DNA from: DUMJ01 sp964655195
GTDB taxonomy: Bacteria; DUMJ01
Assembly: GCA_964655195.1 (NCBI GenBank)
Contig: CAZZLK010000075.1
Coordinates: 1-6,605, forward strand
Length of the DNA: 6,605 nucleotides
Reading direction: 5' to 3'
A program made the translations under genes and the position numbers. Positions 1 to 5,766 of the stretch are shown here, in pieces. The notes below the pieces were generated by a model. It did no database searches. It saw only the letters and a program-made list of their open reading frames with translations, and was not told the origin of the DNA. Position 1 is the stretch's first letter, and every line of letters begins with the position of its first letter.

Positions 1-1
1 A

Positions 2-775
2 GACCTTTTAGCAAAGACCTATCCTATGGCTGAGAAGTCATATCCAACGATGTGGCCATGGCCAGACTGGAAAGCTCTGGATAAGTGGGAATTCCCCGAG
101 ATCAAAGCAAAATATGGAGAAATGATGAAGTATGATCCAAAGAAAGCCGAATCAATCCTAGATAGACTTGGATTTAAGAAGGGACCTGATGGTAAGAGAA
201 GAACACCTAAGGGTGAACATCTAAGTCTGGTCCTACTTACCAGACCAGCTCCAGATTTGGGTTATGTCCACGCAAAGCATCTCTCTGACGAGTTAGCCAA
301 GATCGGAATAGAGGGCATAATAAAGTCGGTCGACCCTGGAATGTTTGGAGAGTTAGTTAACACTGGGAACTATGATATTGCCTTTGATGTCCTTGATGTT
401 GCAGTAGCATTCCCCAATGATATATATCCATTCCTCGACTCTTATCACAGCAGGCATGTAAAACCAATTGGAGAATATCAGACATCTGGGGATAGAATGA
501 GGTCAAAGCTAAAGTCTAAGGATCTGGATAAGATTACAGATACACTTGCCAATATGGATCCGGATAGTTCAAAGTATATGCTCTATGCCAGAAGAGGTCT
601 GGATATATGGTTTAAAGAACTACCTTCTGTCCCAATCGTAGAGAAGATGTTTGTTCAGGTATTCTCAGATCAGTACTGGAAGGGCTGGCCTACCGAAGGG
701 AATATGTATCATGTCCCTTATCAATGGTGGCCTAGCCTTATCTTTATACTGTTTAAGCTAAAGCCTGCTAGCTAG
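2..775 (+). CDS. ABC transporter family-5 solute-binding protein, C-terminal fragment
   Basis: This is the C-terminal part of an extracytoplasmic solute-binding protein (SBP_bac_5 / DppA-OppA class) that delivers its ligand to the permeases encoded just downstream. The frame is open to the left edge from position 2 (reading DLLAKTYPMAEK), so the ATG at 26 is almost certainly internal. The 257 visible residues compare with roughly 500-650 for the family, so the signal peptide and N-terminal lobe lie outside the window. Family hallmarks are the stretch YDPKKAESILDRLGFKKGPD (about residues 46-65 of the fragment), the following 'LADELAKIGIE..IKSVD..MF' type segment, and the 'G.YDIAFDV' strand. 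The tail (YQWWPSLIFILFKLKP) resembles the closing strand of these proteins. Tryptophan is frequent (nine in the fragment), including clusters near its start and at the end. The ligand cannot be read from the sequence; peptide and oligosaccharide are both possible. The assignment is firm at family level only. Confidence 0.88.
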   Translation, partial: DLLAKTYPMAEKSYPTMWPWPDWKALDKWEFPEIKAKYGEMMKYDPKKAESILDRLGFKKGPDGKRRTPKGEHLSLVLLTRPAPDLGYVHAKHLSDELAKIGIEGIIKSVDPGMFGELVNTGNYDIAFDVLDVAVAFPNDIYPFLDSYHSRHVKPIGEYQTSGDRMRSKLKSKDLDKITDTLANMDPDSSKYMLYARRGLDIWFKELPSVPIVEKMFVQVFSDQYWKGWPTEGNMYHVPYQWWPSLIFILFKLKPAS

Positions 776-780
776 TTCAT

Positions 781-823
781 TAGGGGCCATCCGGCTCTGG
801 ATATAAAAACCGGATGGTCCCTA
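781..823 (+). promoter_or_regulatory. Intercistronic stem-loop between binding-protein and permease genes
   Basis: An inverted repeat starts 5 nt after the binding-protein stop. The left arm (781-794, TAGGGGCCATCCGG) pairs with the right arm (810-823, CCGGATGGTCCCTA) over 14 consecutive pairs, 13 Watson-Crick and one G-U in RNA, around a 15-nt loop. The sequence after it is TATAAAATCT, not a U-tract, so it is not a standard intrinsic terminator. In many ABC importer operons a hairpin at this position protects the binding-protein message from 3' decay or causes partial termination, so that the binding protein outnumbers the membrane complex. That role is inferred here. The pairing itself is seen directly. 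Confidence 0.8.
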
Positions 824-840
824 TATAAAATCTACCATTT

Positions 841-849
841 AGGAGAAGG
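841..849 (+). promoter_or_regulatory. Ribosome binding site of the first permease gene
   Basis: The purine run AGGAGAAGG ends 7 nt before the ATG at 857 and supports that start. It lies 17 nt beyond the stem-loop, so the site should be free for initiation on a transcript that passes the hairpin. Confidence 0.75.
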
Positions 850-856
850 ATAAAAG

Positions 857-1867
857 ATGAAAAGGTCGATTTTCAGTTATCTAATCAATAGAATTCTTCT
901 CTATGCACTGATATTTATCATATCTTTGAGTGCGTTCTTTTTCTTTATAAATCTTGTTCCTGGTGATCCGGTTACCCGTTACATTCAGATGATGGAACAG
1001 AGGTATGGGTTGTCTACCCCCGCTTCTGAGATAGTCATTCAAAAGTACAAAGAGGTCTTTGGTCTTGATAAGGGACTATTCGAAAGATACACGTCTTATC
1101 TGACAAGACTTATCCTGCACCAGGATTTTGGACCATCATTTGTAGCATTTCCAAAACCAGCTATCGAACTTATACTGGAATCATTACCATGGTCCGTAGG
1201 ACTTTTGGGTACATCTGTAATAATAGCATGGCTTCTAGGGGTAATACTGGGGACAATCGTTGGATGGAAAAGAGACACAAAGATAAGCTCTGTAGTCTTC
1301 ACAACTGGACTGGTAATATCTCAGATACCTACATATCTCTTGGCTATAATTCTGGTTATGATCTTTACCTTCTGGTTAAATCTCTTCCCTATGGGCGGAG
1401 CCTATTCTGCTATGCTACAGCGTAGCTTCAGTCTACCCTTTATTTTTAGCCTTATTAAACATGCGTTTTTACCATCTATGTCTCTTATCTTTGTCTATGT
1501 GTTTGGCACAATGATATCCCAGAGGGCTCTTGTCATAAATGTCTTAGGTGAAGACTATATAAAACTTGCTGAAGCCAAAGGATTAAAAAGCTCCAGATTG
1601 GTAAATAGATATATATTGAGAAATACGCTATTACCTCAGGCTACTGGGCTTGCTCTGAGTCTGGGATTTATTGTGAATGGCTTCTTTCTTATAGAGTGGA
1701 TATTTAACTATCCGGGAATAGGAAGGTTATTTATGATGGCAATAAGAGAGATGGACTATAATGTGTTAATGGGAATTACCATCACTACTATGTTCTGCGT
1801 CCTTACAGCAAATCTTATCATAGAATTTCTGTATCCATTAATCGATCCAAGGATAAGGAGAGGGTAA
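857..1867 (+). CDS. ABC importer permease, DppB/OppB-like
   Basis: This is an inner-membrane permease subunit of a Dpp/Opp-class ABC importer, pairing with the DppC-like protein encoded 1 nt downstream. It is 336 residues long, normal for the family. The N-terminal segment has a membrane helix (about 12-33) ending in the DppB hallmark LVPGDP (33-38), followed by a long extracytoplasmic loop. Further hydrophobic helices lie at about 113-136, 147-175, 203-222, 262-283 and 303-325. The cytoplasmic coupling (EAA-type) loop is at 232-260, with DYIKLAEAKGL followed by R-N-x-L-L-P. After it come FNYPGIGRLF (283-292) and the C-terminal DPRIRRG, both typical of DppB. The start is supported by the upstream Shine-Dalgarno run. 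Substrate specificity cannot be inferred from this subunit. Confidence 0.95.
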   Translation: MKRSIFSYLINRILLYALIFIISLSAFFFFINLVPGDPVTRYIQMMEQRYGLSTPASEIVIQKYKEVFGLDKGLFERYTSYLTRLILHQDFGPSFVAFPKPAIELILESLPWSVGLLGTSVIIAWLLGVILGTIVGWKRDTKISSVVFTTGLVISQIPTYLLAIILVMIFTFWLNLFPMGGAYSAMLQRSFSLPFIFSLIKHAFLPSMSLIFVYVFGTMISQRALVINVLGEDYIKLAEAKGLKSSRLVNRYILRNTLLPQATGLALSLGFIVNGFFLIEWIFNYPGIGRLFMMAIREMDYNVLMGITITTMFCVLTANLIIEFLYPLIDPRIRRG

Positions 1868-1868
1868 G

Positions 1869-2735
1869 ATGAAAAGAGTCTTATTGATATTAAAGTATTC
1901 TCCCAAGCTTACAGCAGGAATTATTATAATACTCTCCCTGGTACTTCTGGCAATCTTAGAGCCAACTATAAACTTCTACAGACTCGGAGGGAGGTCTTCT
2001 ACAGAGATCGGCTTATTCGATACTTTTCTCCCGCCAAGCAGAGAACATCCTTTCGGAACAGAGGCATATGGGAGGGACGTACTATCTTTACTATTAACGG
2101 GTCTAAAGTATTCTCTTCTTATTGGGTTTACTGCAGGTGCTCTGGCTACAGCTATAGCAGTAGTACTGGCATCAATAGCTGGTTATAAAGGTGGAAGGAT
2201 AGAGGCTTTTATAACCACCATAGCCAATGCCATACTGATAATCCCTTCCTGGCCCATACTGGCTATAATAGTCCTTTTTGTCAGAAAGGTAGACCTATTT
2301 CTACTCTCACTTATACTGGCATTCTTTAGCTGGGCAGGTTCTTCCAGACAGATAAAGGCTCAAATTGCTAGTTTAAGAGAGAGACCTTATATTGACCTTG
2401 CCAGGGTTACTGGATTCAGTGATCTGGAGATTATGTTTAAAGAGATATTACCAAATTTCTTGCCCTATATCTTTGTTGGATTCTCTTATGCGGTAACGGG
2501 AACAATAATGGCAGAGACAGCATTAAGACTTGTCGGGTTAGGACCGGCTGATATCCCTTCTCTAGGTCAGTTTATAAACTGGGCTATATATTCAGGCACG
2601 CTAGCACAGGGGCATTACATTATAGTTATATCTCCCATAGCATTTCTTATACTGACATTCGTCTCTTTAAATCTGATAAATGTAGGATTGGACGAGGTCT
2701 TTAATCCAAGACTCAAGCAGGTTACAGGAGTATAG
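1869..2735 (+). CDS. ABC importer permease, DppC/OppC-like
   Basis: This is the second membrane subunit of the importer, forming a heterodimer with the DppB-like protein. It has 288 residues, typical for DppC. A first membrane helix (about 14-30) is followed by an extracytoplasmic segment ending in the DppC hallmark HPFGTEAYGRDV (60-71). Further helices lie at about 80-104, 118-138, 141-157, 198-216 and 250-272. The coupling loop at 173-196 reads PYIDLARVTGFSDLEIMFKE and then I-L-P-N, the expected EAA-type motif that docks on an ATPase subunit. LGLGPADIPSLGQ-type sequence (222-234) after the loop is also characteristic. The start lies 1 nt after the previous stop, with AAGGAG at 1855-1860 inside the upstream gene and an 8-nt spacer, so translation is probably coupled. 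Confidence 0.95.
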   Translation: MKRVLLILKYSPKLTAGIIIILSLVLLAILEPTINFYRLGGRSSTEIGLFDTFLPPSREHPFGTEAYGRDVLSLLLTGLKYSLLIGFTAGALATAIAVVLASIAGYKGGRIEAFITTIANAILIIPSWPILAIIVLFVRKVDLFLLSLILAFFSWAGSSRQIKAQIASLRERPYIDLARVTGFSDLEIMFKEILPNFLPYIFVGFSYAVTGTIMAETALRLVGLGPADIPSLGQFINWAIYSGTLAQGHYIIVISPIAFLILTFVSLNLINVGLDEVFNPRLKQVTGV

Positions 2736-2737
2736 CT

Positions 2738-3694
2738 ATGAATACTATACTTGAAGTAGAAAATCTCAAGGTCTATTTCAAAACAATTCTGGGTGATGCA
2801 AAATCTGTTGATGGGGTGTCTTTAAAGGTATTTGAAGGGGAGATTTTAGGGATAGCAGGAGAATCAGGCTGTGGTAAGTCTACACTTGTTGAGGGGGTGT
2901 TAAAGATATATAAACCTCCCTGTTATATACCCGAAGGTAAGGTATACTATAAAGGTATAGATCTTCTGAGCCTTCCAGAAGAGGAATTCAGAAAGCTCAG
3001 ATGGAAGGAATTATCATACGTACCTCAGGGTTCTATGAACTCATTGAATCCTGTCATAAAAATTGAAGAACAGATGATTGACGGTATTCTGTCTCATTCT
3101 GATCTCTCATACCACGAGGCTAAAGAGCTAGCACTCTCTGCCCTTAACTCTGTAGGGATGCCGCCTGATGTATTGGAGATGTATCCTCATGAATTAAGTG
3201 GCGGTATGAGACAGAGAGTCTGTATAGCTATGAGTATATGTCTGAATCCAAAGCTGGTATTTGCTGATGAGCCGATAACTGGACTTGATGTTGTGATGCA
3301 GAAGTTGAATCTGCAGACATTAGGGGACCTGAGGGATAAATTTGGTATCACTGTCGTGATGGTAGCACACGATATGGCCTGTCACGCAGAGATATGTGAT
3401 AGGATATGTATTATGTATGCTGGTAAGATCTTAGAGATCGGTTCAACCTTCGATATATTCTCCGACCCCCTGCATCCATATACAAAGGGTCTTTTATCTG
3501 CAGTACCATCCCTAGAGAAGAAAGACTTAAAAGGTATCCCCGGTCTTGCACCAAGTCCTCTGGAATGGCCTAGTGGCTGTAGATTTCATCCGAGATGTTC
3601 TTACAGAATGAAGATATGTGAGGAACAGGAGCCTATCTTGAAAGAGGTTCAGCCTGGTAGATCTGTAGCCTGTTTCCTCTACGGAGGAGAATAG
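2738..3694 (+). CDS. ABC importer ATPase, DppD/OppD-like, with four-cysteine tail
   Basis: This is a cytoplasmic ATPase subunit that powers uptake together with the DppF-like protein encoded immediately downstream. It has 318 residues. Motifs in order: Walker A GESGCGKST (41-49), Q-loop YVPQGSMNSLNP (94-105), signature LSGGMRQR (153-160), Walker B LVFADEP with catalytic Glu178 (173-179), D-loop GLD (182-184) and switch His211. All catalytic positions are present. LHPYTKGL (245-252) opens the C-terminal oligopeptide/dipeptide extension, which holds Cys281, Cys287, Cys294 and Cys312 (C-X5-C-X6-C-X17-C). The equivalent region of a mycobacterial oligopeptide importer ATPase has been reported to bind an iron-sulfur cluster; whether this one does is inference. 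The stretch after Walker B reads ITGLDVVMQ rather than the common TTALDVTVQ. The protein is cysteine-rich (11 Cys). AGGAG at 2726-2730 precedes the start by 7 nt. Confidence 0.96.
   Translation: MNTILEVENLKVYFKTILGDAKSVDGVSLKVFEGEILGIAGESGCGKSTLVEGVLKIYKPPCYIPEGKVYYKGIDLLSLPEEEFRKLRWKELSYVPQGSMNSLNPVIKIEEQMIDGILSHSDLSYHEAKELALSALNSVGMPPDVLEMYPHELSGGMRQRVCIAMSICLNPKLVFADEPITGLDVVMQKLNLQTLGDLRDKFGITVVMVAHDMACHAEICDRICIMYAGKILEIGSTFDIFSDPLHPYTKGLLSAVPSLEKKDLKGIPGLAPSPLEWPSGCRFHPRCSYRMKICEEQEPILKEVQPGRSVACFLYGGE
3683..3689 (+). promoter_or_regulatory. Ribosome binding site of the DppF-like gene, inside the DppD-like gene
   Basis: GGAGGAG lies within the last codons of the DppD-like gene. Its GGAGG core ends 7 nt before the ATG at 3695, and the upstream TAG abuts that ATG directly with no intervening base. 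This arrangement favours reinitiation or translational coupling, giving matched amounts of the two ATPases. Confidence 0.75.
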
Positions 3695-4672
3695 ATGGAC
3701 GATAACCTGCTAGTATTTCAAAATGTCTCTAAGGTTTTCAGAAGGGTAGGTTTCGGCTTTCTGGGTAAAGCAACAGTTCAGGCACTTAAGGACGTCTCCT
3801 TCTCCTTAAGCTCTGAGCCAGAAGTCCTAGCTTTAGTGGGAGAAAGCGGAAGTGGAAAGAGTACCATATGCAGGCTTATCCTTGGATTGGAGGAGCCAAC
3901 TTCTGGAGAGATACTCTATAAGGGGAAGAGCGTCTCTGACTGGCTAAGAAGTAATAAGAAAGAGTATATAAGAGAGGTACAGATAATATTCCAGGACCCA
4001 TACGAAGTCTATAATCCCTTTTACAGGGTTGACAGGGTCTTATGGATGGCAATTAAAAAATTCAATATTGCCTCGGGTGATGAAGCAGAAAGACTTATCT
4101 ACGAAAGCCTTGAGGCAGTAGGTTTAAGGCCAAGAGAGATACTGGGAAGGTATCCACATCAGTTAAGCGGTGGGGAAAGACAGAGGATTATGCTCTCGCG
4201 GATCTATCTTATAAAGCCAAGATTACTGGTGGCAGATGAGCCGGTCTCTATGCTTGATGCCTCATTGAGGGCTATATTCCTTGACCACCTGAGGGAGTTC
4301 AAAAAGCTCGGTATAAGTTCTCTCTACATAACCCACGATCTAAATACCGCCTACTATATAGCTGACAGGATAATGATCATATACTCAGGCAGGATCCTTG
4401 AGAGGGGACCGACAGAAGATGTAATAAAGAACCCGTTGCATCCATATACAAAGATGCTGATAACTTCTATCCCTGTACCTGATCCAAACAAAAGATGGCA
4501 GGATAGAGTGGTGATAGATGTGGCAAAACTGCAGAAGGTATCAGGTAGGGAGGCTATAGGTGGATGCCCGTTCTATAATAGATGTCAGTTCGCTATGGAT
4601 AAGTGTGAGAAAGATTTCCCACCGACAGAGAAGATTAATAATCAGGAAGTTAACTGTTTCCTCTATGGATAG
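3695..4672 (+). CDS. ABC importer ATPase, DppF/OppF-like, with four-cysteine tail
   Basis: This is the second ATPase subunit, expected to dimerise with the DppD-like protein beneath the two permeases. It has 325 residues. Motifs in order: Walker A GESGSGKST (49-57), Q-loop QDPYEVYNPF (100-109), signature LSGGERQR (157-164), Walker B LLVADEP with catalytic Glu182 (177-183), D-loop MLD (186-188) and switch His214. The extended N-terminal strand before Walker A and the 'EPVSMLDAS' wording place it in the DppF rather than the DppD branch. LHPYTKML (248-255) opens the C-terminal extension, where Cys291, Cys297, Cys304 and Cys321 form C-X5-C-X6-C-X16-C, almost the same spacing as in its partner. 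All catalytic residues are present, so both nucleotide sites of the heterodimer should be active. The stop TAG overlaps the Shine-Dalgarno site of the next gene. Confidence 0.96.
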   Translation: MDDNLLVFQNVSKVFRRVGFGFLGKATVQALKDVSFSLSSEPEVLALVGESGSGKSTICRLILGLEEPTSGEILYKGKSVSDWLRSNKKEYIREVQIIFQDPYEVYNPFYRVDRVLWMAIKKFNIASGDEAERLIYESLEAVGLRPREILGRYPHQLSGGERQRIMLSRIYLIKPRLLVADEPVSMLDASLRAIFLDHLREFKKLGISSLYITHDLNTAYYIADRIMIIYSGRILERGPTEDVIKNPLHPYTKMLITSIPVPDPNKRWQDRVVIDVAKLQKVSGREAIGGCPFYNRCQFAMDKCEKDFPPTEKINNQEVNCFLYG

Positions 4673-4676
4673 GAGG
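4671..4676 (+). promoter_or_regulatory. Ribosome binding site overlapping the DppF-like stop codon
   Basis: The perfect AGGAGG shares its first two bases with the upstream TAG stop (TAGGAGG), 5 nt before the ATG at 4682. It fixes the start of the oxidoreductase gene and physically ties it to the transporter operon. A nearby ATG at 4665 is out of frame with that gene. Confidence 0.8.
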
Positions 4677-4681
4677 TTTCT

Positions 4682-5752
4682 ATGGATAGAAAGTGGCGTA
4701 TAGCTATTGTAGGCTGTGGCCTTATAGCAAATTCTAATTATATACCTGAAATAAAGATGATGCCAAATGCCGAGATCGTAGCAGTATGTGATATCATACC
4801 TGAGAGGGCAAAGCAGAGTGCAGAAAGGTTCGGTATACCAAGATGGTATAAGCATACAGATGAGCTTCTGAAAGATTGTGACTTTGAGATCTTATTGGAC
4901 CTTACATCTATAGATGCCCACTTTGAGATTAATCTTAAGGCTCTTCAGGCTGGAAAACATTTATACTCACAGAAACCTATAGCTACCAATGTGAAAGAGG
5001 CTAGGATTCTTATTGAAGAGGCTAAGAAAAGGAATCTTAAGATAAGCGCATCTCCCATACATATGTTGCGTCCTGATATACAGGAAGCCAGGAGATTAAT
5101 AAAAGAGGGGATTATAGGTAAGGTGTCATTTATCAGATGCTCCTCATCACACGGTGGACCGGAGTATTTTCAATTCCGTGATGTAGACCCAAGCTGGTTT
5201 TATAAACCTGGAATTGGTCCTCTCCTAGACCTTGGAGTCCATGGACTCCACCAGGTAACAGGACTTTTAGGACCAGCCAAAAGAGTCACCTGTCTCTCTG
5301 GTATTTCGGAGAAAAAACGTATAGTTCGTACAGGAGCTTTTGACGGGAAAGAGATGGAACCTATGGTGGATGACAATACACTGATACTTTTAGACTTTGG
5401 TGAAGCAACATTTGCCTTTGTAGATGCTACATACTGTGTAAAATCAACGAAAGCTCCGTATATGGAGATCTATGGATCTAAAGGGACTATATCTTTCACC
5501 CGTGATCCAGAAAAACCAATAATGTTATTCTTAGATGAGAGAGAAAAAGGTATCAGGGGCTGGACAGAACCAATATACTACTGGCAGAGAGTTCAGCAGT
5601 CCTGTGGGGTAAAAGATCTTTTATCTGCACTGGAAGAAAATAGAGAGCCTGTTCTTACTCCTCAGCATGCCCTCCATGTGATTGAAATAATGGAGAAGGC
5701 TTATATCTCTGCCAGAGAGGGAAGAGCTATAGAACTTGAAACAACATTTTAG
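4682..5752 (+). CDS. Gfo/Idh/MocA family NAD(P)-dependent oxidoreductase (His-type)
   Basis: This is a soluble dehydrogenase/reductase of the family that includes inositol dehydrogenase and glucose-fructose oxidoreductase. It has 356 residues, close to the usual length. The N-terminal Rossmann domain has I-V-G-C-G-L-I-A (9-16), with Asp37 at the end of the second strand, a position that often favours NAD(H) over NADP(H). The lysine motif usually written EKP reads QKP here (97-99), keeping the catalytic Lys98. The C-terminal alpha/beta domain carries DLGVHGLH (183-190), giving Asp183 and His187 at the positions of the inositol-dehydrogenase catalytic Asp and His, so the Lys-Asp-His set is complete. 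The usual last Asp of the D-x-G-x-H-x-x-D pattern is His190. The conserved VDDNTLILLDFG strand (about 229-240) and EIYGSKGTI (263-271) follow. The gene begins 9 nt after the DppF-like stop, so it is probably co-transcribed. The substrate is unknown; a sugar, uronate, cyclitol or their derivatives are the family's usual range. Confidence 0.93.
   Translation: MDRKWRIAIVGCGLIANSNYIPEIKMMPNAEIVAVCDIIPERAKQSAERFGIPRWYKHTDELLKDCDFEILLDLTSIDAHFEINLKALQAGKHLYSQKPIATNVKEARILIEEAKKRNLKISASPIHMLRPDIQEARRLIKEGIIGKVSFIRCSSSHGGPEYFQFRDVDPSWFYKPGIGPLLDLGVHGLHQVTGLLGPAKRVTCLSGISEKKRIVRTGAFDGKEMEPMVDDNTLILLDFGEATFAFVDATYCVKSTKAPYMEIYGSKGTISFTRDPEKPIMLFLDEREKGIRGWTEPIYYWQRVQQSCGVKDLLSALEENREPVLTPQHALHVIEIMEKAYISAREGRAIELETTF
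5233..5250. repeat. Perfect 18-bp palindrome inside the first oxidoreductase gene
   Basis: TGGAGTCCATGGACTCCA equals its own reverse complement over 18 bp. It lies in the codons for the active-site segment LGVHGLH. The near-repeat of the peptide (G-V-H / G-L-H) explains part of the symmetry, so it may simply be a codon-level coincidence. I assign no function. Confidence 0.6.
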
Positions 5753-5758
5753 AGGAGG
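5753..5758 (+). promoter_or_regulatory. Ribosome binding site of the second oxidoreductase gene
   Basis: AGGAGG begins directly after the TAG stop of the first oxidoreductase and ends 8 nt before the ATG at 5767. It establishes that start for a gene whose end is outside the window. Confidence 0.8.
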
Positions 5759-5766
5759 ATATTAAG

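Noticed and set aside
26..775. A complete 249-residue gene starting at the ATG at 26
   Set aside because: The frame stays open to the left edge, no Shine-Dalgarno precedes this ATG, and the product lacks a signal peptide and the N-terminal lobe. It is the tail of a longer gene.
781..830. The stem-loop as a classic rho-independent terminator
   Set aside because: The stem is strong, but it is followed by TATAAAATCT rather than a run of T, and the genes on both sides belong to the same transporter.
822..830. TATATAAAA as an archaeal TATA box or bacterial -10 element for the permease genes
   Set aside because: It is part of an A/T-rich spacer at the foot of the hairpin. No convincing -35 or BRE partner is visible, and a TATA box here would imply an almost leaderless start that conflicts with the clear Shine-Dalgarno at 841-849.
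1096..1425. Two short ORFs (1096-1302 minus, 1189-1425 plus) overlapping the first permease gene
   Set aside because: Both lie wholly inside a well-supported permease gene, have no ribosome site, and encode no recognisable product.
3471..4453. 17-nt direct repeat TGCATCCATATACAAAG at 3471-3487 and 4437-4453
   Set aside because: Both copies encode the conserved LHPYTK segment of the two paralogous ATPases. Shared ancestry and codon preference explain it.
4541..4855. Minus-strand ORF across the DppF-like/oxidoreductase junction
   Set aside because: It lies antisense to two well-supported genes, its composition is odd, and it matches no family I recognise.
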